Source: Phallusia fumigata (lineage: Eukaryota; Chordata; Ascidiacea; Phlebobranchia; Ascidiidae). Taken from it: DNA of 64,000 bases. The notes below the pieces were generated by a model that worked only from the letters and a program-made list of their open reading frames with translations, searched no databases and had not been told where the DNA came from. Made by a program: the position numbers and the translations under genes. The stretch spans positions 1 through 64,000 of the forward strand of contig QXVZ01020464.1 of the NCBI GenBank assembly GCA_008931825.1. Reading direction: 5' to 3'. Below, piece by piece: positions 34,501-45,436 of this stretch (position 1 is its first letter; every line of letters begins with the position of its first letter).

Positions 34501-34653
34501 TGTAATTTTGGGCCTTAAATAAAATTACTGTTTTCCTTAAGAAAAAAAGTGTCATATCCAAATATTTTTCTTTGTTACTTTTCCAACAGAGCCAACATAC
34601 CTTCCAACTTTTTGATCAGCAATCAGCTTATACCGCATTAACTGCTTCTTCAT
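22841..34653 (-). CDS. ARHGAP17/44-like: RICH/nadrin-type BAR-RhoGAP protein (ARHGAP17/ARHGAP44 homologue), 16 exons
   Basis: Exons, minus strand: 34653-34601, 34405-34366, 33878-33774, 33574-33486, 33307-33196, 32904-32707, 32195-32127, 31483-31402, 31087-30960, 30640-30441, 29887-29807, 29602-29483, 27803-27724, 26129-25946, 25541-25449, 23309-22841. Every junction has GT/AG ends and matching phase; the total is 2,103 bases, 700 residues. Residues 1 to about 240 form an N-BAR domain (start MKKQLMRYKLIADQKVGR, as in RICH proteins). Residues about 265-450 are RhoGAP: GIFRIGGGAGKLKK with the arginine finger near 296, then EVNKMSASNISLVLAPNLLW and ITYSDWFFPG. The rest is Ser/Pro-rich with PxxP and KPRPP motifs and ends DNDDQTTPL, a class I PDZ ligand like the ESTAL end of vertebrate ARHGAP17. 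The family curves membranes and inactivates Rac/Cdc42 at junctions and endocytic sites. Exons 14 and 15 exist a second time (24471-24288, 23883-23791), discussed separately. Confidence 0.93.
24900..25369. mobile_element. 470-bp MITE with TA target site (copy in left repeat)
   Basis: Perfect 20-base terminal inverted repeats beginning CCGTATTTTACGG, flanked by TA on both sides. The TA duplication suggests a Tc1/mariner-like mobiliser, but the superfamily is inferred only. Subterminal GCGCCTTAT motifs recur in both orientations. This is probably the same physical element as 26558-27027. Confidence 0.75.
26558..27027. mobile_element. 470-bp MITE with TA target site, in RhoGAP intron 13
   Basis: Same element as at 24900-25369, with one or two base differences: 20-base perfect inverted ends and flanking TA. 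Open frames inside it have no transposase motif and I treat them as chance. Confidence 0.8.
31523..31552. repeat. (TA)n microsatellite in RhoGAP intron
   Basis: Fifteen TA units in a row just upstream, in gene sense, of exon 8. A shorter TA run occurs near 34480. Confidence 0.9.
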
Positions 34654-35330
34654 GGTGCCTTGCAATTTTTCTATTCCTCTATAATCCCATAGTATGTTTG
34701 CACAATAAACACAAATATACCAGCTAGGCCTTACTTTGCACAGAGCTTAGCAGAAACACAACCTACATATGAATCATCTACACCAAGAAACAGTTCCTTG
34801 TTCACAGCAAAGTAAAAAAGGTGGTAAAGTAAGACTGGCAGCTTGTGGAACATAATGCAGGGCAAAATCAATACAGCTTATGAACTTCTAAAAGGATCAG
34901 TTTAATGGCACTTTGTAAAACAATTAGGAAATGTATGAAGGTCCACAAAACTTAAATCCCCCATTATCCAGCAGTATTGGGGCACAATTGGTTGATTTAC
35001 GTAGTTAATAACTCAAACAATTGCAAAACAATAAGGCAACTGAAATTCTTGATCGCAACTAAATGCAAACTGTAAAAATGAAGACAATGAAATGTTAGCA
35101 CCTGCAACATTTATGTACATTTTCCAAAGCTTTATGAACTTGGCTGTTATCAAACTAGTTGCATGTAGTTAATTGTGTTGACATTGTTTAGTCATTTGCC
35201 AAATTCGGTCAACTTTTACCCATTTTTGCAAAATGTGTACACTGCTTTTTAAAACTTTTCAACAGGCCCCAAGCAAACTACAAAACCTGATTTCATTTTG
35301 GCTGTGCATATACCAAATAAATTGGATGAT

Positions 35331-35336
35331 TTTATT
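35331..35336 (-). promoter_or_regulatory. AATAAA hexamer overlapping the La stop codon
   Basis: The stop TAA (35334-35332) lies inside AATAAA on the minus strand. If used, it gives almost no 3' UTR. Other signals further downstream are possible. Confidence 0.4.
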
Positions 35337-36453
35337 CATCTGCCTTGACTTGCTTTGCCCTTGGTTCACCATTGCTTTCATCACGAAACTTTGTGTGCTG
35401 CCTTTGATTGCCCCGACGTCTTTTTCCACCACCAAACTTGCGGAACTTTTTGTCCCTGTTGTTTTTATTCCGAAACTCACTGTAACACTCCAGAGCTTTG
35501 GCTTTGTCTTCATCAGAAATTGCTTCAAACTTTACTTCAGCTGACTTAATGGGAACTACACAACCGTTTTTGTTCATGGTTAACAGTTTCAAAGTTTCCT
35601 CTGCTGCATTTTCTGCAGTGAATAGTGCATAACCAGTGGGGCCATCTTTTTCGTAACGGCTGAAAAATTTTACAGAAGGGGCTTCAATTCCCTGAAACAA
35701 ATCCTTAATGTCAATATGGTTGATAGTTTCATCTGTGAGGTTGGACACATGAATAAAACTATAGACCTCCTCCTCAGGTTTTTCTTCTTCTGTCTGCTCT
35801 TTTTTGTCTTCATCTTTAGACTCTTGTGACTTCTTTCTTCTCTGTGGTCGCAATTCTGCATTTTCTTTTTCCTTTTCTGCAAGAAAATCGGCTTTTGACA
35901 TTTTTTCTAGCTCCTTGTCATTGTAATATACCATTGGGGCTTGAAGAAACTTATTAGCCTCTTCTAGTTTATTGAAAGTTGCATACAGTGACCCTTTAAA
36001 TACTGAACCCATGTGCTTGTTGTTTAACCGTCGGAGTTGCACACCATCAATTTCACCGTAATCTTCCAAAAACTCGGTGACCTGTTCAATGGTTTCAGTC
36101 TGCGGAAATCCTTTGACATACACAGTTCTTTGATCTAGCTGTCTCCGATAAGAAGCAGTATTTTCTTGAACAGGTTTTGAAGGCTTTCGTCGAATTTTCT
36201 GTCCCTCAAGATCGATTTCCAATAGTTTTCGCTTAGACTTTTTTAATGCAGCCAAAATTGTTCCAGGTTCAGAGCATAGAGATGCCAGTCGCTGAAACTT
36301 CAGCATAGTTTCCATTGAAAACCAGCCATCATTACTCTTCATTTCATTTTGCATAAACTTATCTCGGTGCAAGTTAAAATCCCCGAAGTAGAATTCCACT
36401 TGTCGAATTAGTTTTTTCTCCAAATCACTCATTCCTTCTTCAGATGAAACCAT
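35332..36453 (-). CDS. SSB: La autoantigen homologue (SSB), single coding exon
   Basis: 373 residues, ATG at 36453, uninterrupted. Residues 6-94 are the La motif (VEFYFGDFNLHRDKFMQNEM; the aromatic and Asp residues that hold the 3' UUU-OH of RNA are present). Residues 108-190 are RRM1, with VYVKGFP as RNP2 and GSLYATF as RNP1. A charged linker (200-228) leads to a second, La-type RRM at about 230-325. The C-terminus is basic (KFRKFGGGKRRRGNQ) and ends in a nuclear-signal-like RAKQVKADE. La binds the 3' ends of RNA polymerase III transcripts and acts in tRNA and snRNA maturation and in translation of some mRNAs. Human La is 408 residues and its gene has many introns; here the coding part has none. 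The gene is followed 680 bases downstream by the RhoGAP start on the same strand, too far for a typical Ciona operon. Confidence 0.96.
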   Translation of the reverse strand: MVSSEEGMSDLEKKLIRQVEFYFGDFNLHRDKFMQNEMKSNDGWFSMETMLKFQRLASLCSEPGTILAALKKSKRKLLEIDLEGQKIRRKPSKPVQENTASYRRQLDQRTVYVKGFPQTETIEQVTEFLEDYGEIDGVQLRRLNNKHMGSVFKGSLYATFNKLEEANKFLQAPMVYYNDKELEKMSKADFLAEKEKENAELRPQRRKKSQESKDEDKKEQTEEEKPEEEVYSFIHVSNLTDETINHIDIKDLFQGIEAPSVKFFSRYEKDGPTGYALFTAENAAEETLKLLTMNKNGCVVPIKSAEVKFEAISDEDKAKALECYSEFRNKNNRDKKFRKFGGGKRRRGNQRQHTKFRDESNGEPRAKQVKADE

Positions 36454-39400
36454 TTTGAGTTTGTTTGATGATAAGTTAGCAAATGTCCTAACTATTAACT
36501 TTATTTCAATTTAAATTAGGTGTTGATAATGAGACCTTTTCAAAAACATGTACATGTTACGAAAGGTGAGTACAAACCGTTGTATTTCAGAAGAGAACAA
36601 ACAGTTTGTATGCTATGTTTTCAACCTTAATAGGCCCCAGAGATAATTTTAACATGCAAAAGTCACACAGTTTGTAAAGAACATAGCGAGTTCAAGTTGT
36701 CCAGCACAAACATTTTGAAAAAATATATTTAAATGTCAAATATTGAGCAAGTCCTGCTGATCATGTAATGTACTTTTTAGCAAATACAATAAGTCGTAAA
36801 ACAAGACTAAAACCTTGCTAGTCATCATAAAGATGTAATGAGAGTGTGGAAAAACAATTGACGAAAGCACATTTCTTTCTTTATTTCTGGTTTCGCACGT
36901 GACTATTTTAGAAGTGTGTATAACATACTATGTGTTTATACCTTCTAAAACATGTTCGAAAGTTTGTCCTAACAAGTTAATCTGGACAAGAAATGCAAAA
37001 AGTTTCAGTAAAGTGCACAAACATTCAACAGGACTCGTAACAGGAAACGCATAAGAGCACGATGTACCTTTATATCCGATGACCGGTGGGATTGAAGATT
37101 TTTATGTCAAAAGTACATTCTCCACACGTTATGTATGATTTTTTAGACCTCTTTTTTAAAGCTTATCTAAGTATCAAAATAACCATATGCCTGGCTTCAT
37201 AATTTACCCTGACTAAATAAGTCGTTTACAGGACAAGTGATGTTCAAATTGTACGTTTTAATTTCCGTAACCTACTGTTTTCATTGCAATACTGTACATC
37301 ATAAAGCAAAGTGGAAATCCACAAATACGGAATCAAGACAAATAACGCCAAAGCTGCGCAACAGGGGCCAAAATAGGAAATTACAGTTTTGTTACGCATT
37401 TTTTTGTTTACACATTAAACTGTAGCGCGTTTTACTAACTGTTCACGCCATAATGATTACACGCATTTTTCATACGGCTGCAAAAAATTTTTAGATCAAT
37501 ACTTAGCTGGTTTTATCTGTGACCTAGCTAAACATGTAGACTAAACGCATATTTGAATTTGTTTACATGTTATAATCTTCCACTTGGGTCAGAAAATTTG
37601 TTGCAAGGATGTGTATGATCTTGCGGGCTGGTCGTAACCCGCTGAAGAAAAAAACGTAAAAGTTGTCTGATGCTTGTAGCTAAGTAGAGTTGAGTTTGAT
37701 TAGCGTCAAAACAATCATCATTCCAAAAATGACAACGCAGCGGTAAAACATTTCGTGTTGGGTGTGCACATGTTTCAAAAGAAAACTTTTATTACAGCGA
37801 AATGTGAAAAAATTCATTCACAAAATATTAATACAAATTCAGATAGTTTCAGTAATAACAACATGAGCCCGCGGGAGTGCGTAGCACGGGCCAGAGCTGT
37901 TGTTGGGGGGGCTGTCACACTGTCTATTGAAGAATAACGATTTTTAAACTTGAATACACGCATGCATATATATTGACAGTTTGGTTATGTATTATTTATT
38001 TAAGTAATGAGCAAACAGAAGAGACTGTTGCATGTTGCTTAGCCTGGATAACAGTCTATAGATAGCTCTTTACAGATTGACGTCGAGATTCTTCACAGCC
38101 GCACGATGCCTTGTTTTTTTAAATGTATAGGCCTACTAACCAACATTTTAGTTGTGAAGTTGATTCAAAGTCATATTTAGTTGCAAATGTCGAAATTAAT
38201 ACTGATTTAAAAAAAAGATTACCACCATAATAGGAAAGGTTTTTGGAGACAACGAAGACCTTGTAGCTTTATTGAATCGCTTTTTGACAGAATGCGATGG
38301 TGGCATAAAAGCAGTGAAACAATCACCAGGTCAAAAAACAGCTGCGTATCGGTGATTTAGAAAAAGTCTAAAATGTAAAGAGAGGGAACGTTGCTGCATG
38401 TGCTTGCAACTGTCCGGTGGCCTCTCGGGCATTGGGACCCCATACCCTATGCAAATACGTTACGATTAGATAATTCCCGCTATACTGTTCTAACAATTAG
38501 GTAGGCTAAATATTTTTGAGTCTTCTGTGCTCCATAATATTATACACACTTGCTGACAAAACTTTGCACCAGTATTATTGAATATTTGCAATTACATTCC
38601 GGTGAGATTGTTGTGTTGGCCCCAGAACATTGTTTTGTTTCGTCTTCCTTGAGTGAAGGAAAGATTGTGGATCGCAAAGGAACGCTCCGCTGCCATTACA
38701 AGATGTGCTAAACAGAACAGGTGCAGTTAATAATGTCACCTTTGGTCTGCAAACATTTCCTCACACGAGCAAGCAGATGTTTGTTTCGCCAAACCAAATG
38801 CTCACGAGTTGGCAGCGGTTGGCAAATAGGCTAAAGAGTCATCTGCAAGCGCATTAGTTTAACCGTAAAGGAATTACGCCAGTGCGTGATAACGTGCACG
38901 TCTTTGCTCGGTGCGTTGCAAAAAAGGATAAATTAAAGCGTTTGCAAGGGATTGTAAATCACGTTAAAAAGAGTAGTAAGATTACCTTTTACCCATTTAT
39001 TTAAAAATTTCGAATGAAACAGCAGTTTTGTTCAGCAGTTAAACGGGTTGCGCTTCCAAAACATGTTATAAAATGGTAAAAATACTTTTTAGAATCGATT
39101 TCAAGGATTTTGCAGCGTTTATAATCGGTCCATACGAGGTTTCAAATGGTAAGTCTGATTCGACATGACAAATAGTATACAACCACAGAGTTAGCAAAGC
39201 TAGTCGGCAAACCAGTTCAAGGCATATAAAGCCGTGCTTGCCAAAATTTGCAAACAAGCTTGTTACAAGTCTTGGCAGCAACGTGAGCTACTCTGACAAA
39301 GTAATTGTCGCCAAAGTTGTCAGATACATCCTGTTCACGACTGCAGTTTGACACATACGGGCAACGAAGCGTGTGATGCGTAATGCCCAGGGTCAATCAA

Positions 39401-42400
39401 CTTACAGGCCAGTAAATCGTATTGCAGTTTTAAATGCTCGTAGATAAGTAAAAATCAAGTTTGCAAGCAGTTTTCACTTCTTGTGGCATACTTAAATTGA
39501 CTTCTCCTGATGCCTTTTACCTTTTTGATCGCAATTTCCCATTCACTGCTACGTTTGAGCGATGAAAGCTCGTTGAGAATAGAAGGGCGAAGAGTTGAGA
39601 TAAGTGGAAATTACAATGTATTACTGTTTCAGTTGTCTCTGTACACTTTGTCGGCAGTGATGTGTGATTTATATTTTGGTTTAGTTACAGTTCATCTAGG
39701 AACTGATGTACATGCGGTTTAGTCGGGTTGTTGAAATACAACCACAACGTAGTACTTTGACAATAATTAGCCAAGTCATATAAGCCTGAAATAGCTGGGC
39801 AACGTCAAAACAAAACGTAATGCATTTGCAGGTTTTTATCGTAACAAGCGAAAAACAGTGGAATTTTTATCTATCAGTGCAGATTTAAAAAGGAGATGTG
39901 TTTGTTTCGTTTGGTACAATCAACGTGGTAACACAATGGAATCGTCAAGGCACTAACCCGGAAAAGGCTGATATGAGTAAAACAACACAATGCCGAATTC
40001 AGCAATGCTGTCTAGCTGGTGTTGAGTTGGCTTAAGGACAGAAAACGTGGTGACACAACGTTGTCAAACCCAACTACAAAGTGATTTTGGGAAAAAATGT
40101 CACTTGAAAGTATAACTGGATTAAGAAGCAGGTGGCTGGTTTTAAGTGGAAGTTGTCGCCCCGTGATATATGTAGTCTGGATTGAAAACTCGCCCTAAAA
40201 ACTGTGGCTTTTTACGGGACGCTGACTTGTTTGTTATAGCAGTAACACTTGTTACAAGCACGTTGGTACACGTTACATGTGGTTTGGGGTACCCTGAGCC
40301 TTAAACAGGTTATTTAGATTGTCTGCTTGAAGCTAGTTTAGCAACCCACTTTGGGAGGGCGTGGTCGAACATGCAAAGCAAGGCTTATGTATATTTCATT
40401 AAGCATTACTTTTACAAGCTTTGGTTACAATACAGCAAACACTTGATTTTGTATGATTTTTATAGTTCGCTAGTTAAGATGCAGTTTGTATTTATCCTGC
40501 TTTCATTTAGTGCAAAGCATGACTCACTCCCATTGTTTTCTGCCCCTTTCCAGGCATGCTCATTGTCAGTAATGATAATGCAATTTGTAGACAGCTTTTG
40601 CTATACAAACCAATGCTGAACTAGTCAATCTGCCAGTCGGGCAGACTTGCCTTAGGCATCGGCATGAGGTAATTGCGAAATCGCAGCGCAGGTTTTAATT
40701 TAACCACGAGGAGCTAGCTGAAACTTAACTGCAAGCAAATCTAGATCATTTCCTTTCATTCAGTGCCTGTTTTGCGCTTCCATTAAGCTGGCACTTAAAA
40801 CTGTGTTTAGTAGGCCAGCCCACTCGCAGAGGTCATATAACAGTGATTGAAATGAGCGTAGCAAAAAAAGGTTAGCATTCCTATATGCGTGCAAGGTAAC
40901 AAACTAGCAATTAGGGTTATAGATTCAAACTTTTTCACAAAGTTTTAACAGCTAAATAAAGTTAGTGCACAGATAATGATTTGCAAGCCTTTGCTCTGCT
41001 TATTTGTATCGAGGTACTTGCAAACTGTGTTCAGGATAACAAATAGGGCGCATTTTTACCAGTTAACTGTTGAACGTTTTGTTTTTTTGCGAAAACGCAA
41101 GCCAAAAGTGTTGCTGGAGGTCGGGTACTGCAATGCGAGCGACCCAGTTTGATGCTTGACAAAATGAAAATAAGCCTGTTCGTTCAATGACCAGCAGCCC
41201 AAAATAGCCTTCCTCGAACTGCAGTCTAGAAAATAAAACCACACTGTTAATACATGTAAATTCGTCGTACTGCAGTTTTGGTTAGGATTAGGGCTTGGTG
41301 GAAGAAATCTTAGCGACGCCATGGCACTAAAACAATCGCCAAACCGGATATAGCTTCACGACATAGGGCGTTATGAGGCGCGGGTGATTGGAGGCCGCAA
41401 TTGTTGGACGGACGTAAACAGCGCTGCAACTACACCGTATTTGCGTTATGTAAGGAATGCCAGCAAGTAAAAAGGTTTGTCGCAGCATGAGCATATCACG
41501 GGTGGCGGTTAAAATTTGACAAGATTTTTATTTCAAACCGCAGAAGTTACGCTAAATTTAATAAAAACAACTGGCCCAGCAAATAATTTGGGTTTCGTTT
41601 TATGATGAATGAAGGTGTCTCGGTGTTTCAGTTAACCGTCCAAAGTTTTCAAAAACAGAACTTTAAGACTCGGAGTCACAATCAACTACACGATGCTTCT
41701 TCGAAGACTAGCAAATCTTTGGCAAATTCGGGGACTAAATGCAGCCTCGTTGTGAAGTTCTGCGATGTTTAATTTAGGTGTATTCGATAACGAAGTCTCC
41801 ACAACTAATTATGATTTGAATAATTAATGTATAACCCGATTACATCAAGTCCGTAACAGGTGCAAGTGTAAAGTAGCTAACTATGGGCAAACATGTTTGT
41901 ACGTTCGACTTTGTTCTCTTTTTGCGGGCTTTGTACAGTCAAGGGTCACTAGGGTATTACTTTTGGTCAAATAAAATGGAATATTAAATTGATTAAGCTC
42001 GGAAAAAGATACAAAGCGTTTTGTTAACGCAACCTGAAAACCCGTCACGCTTGACTTCACAAAGGTTTTTTAGAAACCCGCTAAAATCGCTAAAAGAGTT
42101 TCATATAAAAGACGCAAATTAGGCGTTATCGTGTTAAAAACAGTCAACTACTGCATATATATTTTCGTGTGCTTTGTGTTGTTAATTGCCCTGACAAGGA
42201 ACTTCTGCACGAAATTTTGGTAATTTTAAGGAAAGTAGCAACTGTTATATTTGCAAACCTTTGCGTCTTTTAAAGCAGCGTTTCGTGCTTATACCATCCA
42301 AGTCTAGTCCATTGCAGTTTTCTGAAACCTTTTTTTGAAATTAAAAAGCCGTTTTCCATGCGTTTTACATGCGTAAAGCGCGTGTTTGTGACGATAGTAA

Positions 42401-43569
42401 GTTGCCAACAAAACATCGCGCCATTCTCGCGCCAGCCATGCTTCGCTCACGTGATCAGAGCGTGATGACGTCACTCGCAATGTTGGGTTTACCGGCTATT
42501 AGCGCGGCTGTAAAAACACGCAACAATTGAAATTGCCAACACCGTTGTCTTTATGGGCCCAGTTCGAAGCAGTTTCGGAAAACGTTTATTTGCAGCGACT
42601 GATTTCTCTTATAGGGAGCTCTTTTAAGTGCGATTGCTATACCTTTGCGAAACGTCTGTTCGTACGCACTAAACCAGTTAGGGTTGATTAGGTTTCGCTG
42701 ACAATAACTTGGGAGGCGCCGCAGTAGAAAACAGTCACCAAGTCAAAATAAGCTGCGCAAGTAGAGTTTAGTTTACTTGGTAATAGAAATTGCAGGGACA
42801 CACTTGCACTGAAACAGTCACAAAGCACATCTGCGCTTCTTAAAAGATACGCTTTTAAAGCGCAAAAAAGTGAAGAGCCACAGTCAGTGGATCACGACAG
42901 AACGCGCTGCAGCTGCGTCATAAATTCATTGCGTTTTGATTACAAATAAACTTCTCAACTGTTAATTGTAAGGTAACCTGATTATTCACGGTGTTGTAAA
43001 CCCAATAATGTCAACTCTCTTTTTACGCACACTTGTCGTGAAAATGTATCTAATGACTTCGGACAAAAAGTATTTGTTTCGACACGTTGTGGTGTGTTTT
43101 TTTATCAGTAACTTTGAACTTGTGCACAAATTGCGATTATGTGGCTGTATAGTTTAGCAGTGTGGTAAGTAAATAACAGTTGCTGAGTTTGTGTAAAGAA
43201 CATCGGTTCCTGACTCTGTTAGACTTGCGGGCAAGCTATGTAGCCTAAAGGATCTACTTCTTGTTTAAGTCACTGCAATTAGAAGCAATATGAAAATATG
43301 GGCTCTAGTTTTGGACTTTTTCTGCGTCTTAAACGGAATTGTCTTTTCGCTGTAACGTACATCAAAAACTAATTTGCATCTCGAGAAAGCGCTTTTTTGT
43401 TGTGTGAATAAACAAAAAAAGGTCAGTGCAAACTTCGTAAAGCCCCGTCGCTTACCGTAAGCGTAAAAAGTGTCACACAATAAGTGTTATCCAAAAACCC
43501 TGTAGTATATCATAACCACTCGTATTATTTTTTTTGTAGATTTTGTAAAACATTTGCAATTGTTTGACT
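36454..43569. other. Divergent intergenic region between SSB and ceramide synthase
   Basis: About 7 kb without a recognisable coding exon; all open frames are short and without family motifs. The right end (about 42370-43569) looks like the 5' flank of the ceramide synthase, with a promoter-like cluster and a polypyrimidine TTTTTTTTGTAG at about 43530-43540, 30 bases before the ATG. That may be the acceptor of a 5' UTR intron or of spliced-leader addition. Confidence 0.55.
42424..42473. promoter_or_regulatory. E2F-like, E-box and CRE cluster, probable ceramide synthase promoter
   Basis: Within 50 bases: TTCTCGCGCC (E2F-like), the TCACGTGA palindrome at 42447-42454 and the perfect CRE TGACGTCA at 42466-42473. 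It lies 1.1 kb upstream of the ceramide synthase start and the surroundings are CpG-rich. TCACGTGATCAG is also found in the conserved stretches at 11656 and 20079. Confidence 0.5.
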
Positions 43570-44691
43570 ATGGACGCATTTATAAAATGGTTCTGGAACG
43601 AGGAATTTTGGCTTCCAAAGGGTGTAAAATTCGCAGACTTTGAAAACACGGCTGATGCAGCTTATGCCCAACCTTACGAAGTTTATCTCATGCTCGGCTA
43701 TGCCACCCTGCTTCTATGTCTTCGCTTTTGCTTTGAGAAATTGATTGCGAACCCTCTTGCCACAAAACTTGGCATTGAAAACCGAATCCGGACACCTCCG
43801 AAGGAAAATAAACAATTAGAGGCGTTCTATAAGACCTGCAAGAAACCGAGTGACCTTCAGGTGGCCGGAGCAGCTAAAAAAGCCGACATGGAAGTCAAAC
43901 AAGTGATGCGTTGGCTCAGAAGACGTCGGAACGCCGACAGATCAAACCTTCGCACAAAGTTCGCCGAGGCCAGTTGGCGTTGTTTTTTCTACCTTTGCAT
44001 TTTTACATTTGGCATGTCCATACTGTTGAGAGCGCCGTGGTTTTGGGACGGCATGGAAGGCTGGAAAGGTTATCCCCAACCAATGTGGACCTCGGTGTAC
44101 TATTACTACATGCTGGAGGGCGGTTTTTACATATCGCTTCTGTTTTCTGTAATGCGCGACGTTAAACGTAAAGATTTTTCGCAGCAATTAATCCACCACG
44201 TTGCAACCTTAATCCTCATCGTGTTCTCTTACTCCCTCAACTTTCTGCGAGTCGGGACACTCGTCATGGCAATCCATGATGTTTCCGACATCTTCCTCGA
44301 GGCAGCTAAAAGCGCTTCCTACGCCAAAAAGCCCAAACTAGCTGATGCCTTTTTCACTATTTTCGCAGTCGTATTTTTTATTTCTCGTTTGGGTATCATG
44401 CCCTACTCAGTGGTTCACACCACCTGGGTAAAAATGGCGTTCTTTTTGGACACCTTTCCATCCTACTACATGCTGAACGGTACCTTTTTCGTGCTGCAAG
44501 GCCTCCACGTCTTCTGGGCAGCCATAATCGTCCGCATGGCGCTTCGAATGTGGAGAGATGGTGGAGTGGAGAAAGATGACAGAAGCGATATGGAGGAATT
44601 GAGCTCGGAAGAGGAAAAATACCACGAGAAAAAGAGCAACGGACACTGCTGTGGAGACACTGTTCCAAATGGCCATCAAAATGCTCTCTAA
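43570..44691 (+). CDS. CERS-like: Ceramide synthase (CerS5/6-like), single coding exon
   Basis: 373 residues from the ATG at 43570; an upstream TTG in frame is not a start. The N-terminus FIKWFWNEEFWLPKG matches the lumenal start of CerS proteins. A first membrane segment lies at about 38-57, and a Hox-like domain at about 70-128 (KQVMRWLRRRRN in its third helix). The TLC domain follows with the Lag1 motif: catalytic HH at 209-210 and HDVSD at 236-240 within FLRVGTLVMAIHDVSDIFLE. Then come further membrane segments and a cytosolic tail with EKDDRSDMEELSSEEE, the acidic CK2-type phosphorylation site of CerS proteins. The enzyme N-acylates sphinganine with fatty acyl-CoA in the endoplasmic reticulum. 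Length and motifs are complete. Vertebrate CERS genes have about ten coding exons, whereas this frame has no intron. Confidence 0.95.
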   Translation: MDAFIKWFWNEEFWLPKGVKFADFENTADAAYAQPYEVYLMLGYATLLLCLRFCFEKLIANPLATKLGIENRIRTPPKENKQLEAFYKTCKKPSDLQVAGAAKKADMEVKQVMRWLRRRRNADRSNLRTKFAEASWRCFFYLCIFTFGMSILLRAPWFWDGMEGWKGYPQPMWTSVYYYYMLEGGFYISLLFSVMRDVKRKDFSQQLIHHVATLILIVFSYSLNFLRVGTLVMAIHDVSDIFLEAAKSASYAKKPKLADAFFTIFAVVFFISRLGIMPYSVVHTTWVKMAFFLDTFPSYYMLNGTFFVLQGLHVFWAAIIVRMALRMWRDGGVEKDDRSDMEELSSEEEKYHEKKSNGHCCGDTVPNGHQNAL

Positions 44692-45430
44692 TCAGCCATG
44701 ACCTGGTTACCATCACCAAATATTCCATGCGACCCAAGGTCCCCTGGAGTCCCAATTAATGTAAAAAACTGTAAAGCATTTTATTATTTCTTTCTTACAT
44801 CAGGGTATAATAATTCCTTTTACCTATTATGTAAATCACTTGCTGGTTGTGATGTTTTTTGGATGAAAACCACGCATTAATGTACTAGTAATGATGAAGC
44901 AATTTGCAATTATATTGCAATGGTTTTTTTCATTGTTTGTTATTTCACCCTAAATACAGATTATAAATAGATACATTAAAGTTGGTTGTATATAGTCTAT
45001 GACAGTAGAATCCACAAGAAATTTAAATGCATAGAGCCAACAAAAATATAGGACAAAAACATTTCATCAGACCTAAGGTCGACCTGACAGACAAATACAG
45101 TATATTTGAAATGCATAAGGGTGTAATAACAAAAAATCACAGCGAAATGTGCGAGGAATTTCAATGACACAAACAGCTTCAAAGCATACTTGTTGTGATC
45201 ACAACCTGTTCAGGGCTATTTTTCTCAAAAACAACATTCACTAAAGACAAAAAATAGGTGTTTGATTAGTTTAAAACAGCAAATTTGCTTATTGATTAAA
45301 GCTACTAGACAACGGAATGAGGGAGGCTGAAAAATTTAAAAAAAGGAAAACAACTTAAATACTTATCAGTTAAAAGTTTAAGTTAATAACGATAGAGGCA
45401 CAAAAGTATAAATTATTGTCAAATTAAAAA

Positions 45431-45436
45431 TTTATT
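45431..45436 (-). promoter_or_regulatory. AATAAA hexamer overlapping the BLOC1S6 stop codon
   Basis: The TAA stop (45434-45432) is part of AATAAA on the minus strand, the same arrangement as in the La gene. Confidence 0.4.

Noticed and set aside
34601-36453. SSB and the RhoGAP gene as a trans-spliced operon
   Set aside because: The 680-base spacing is far larger than that of typical Ciona operons.
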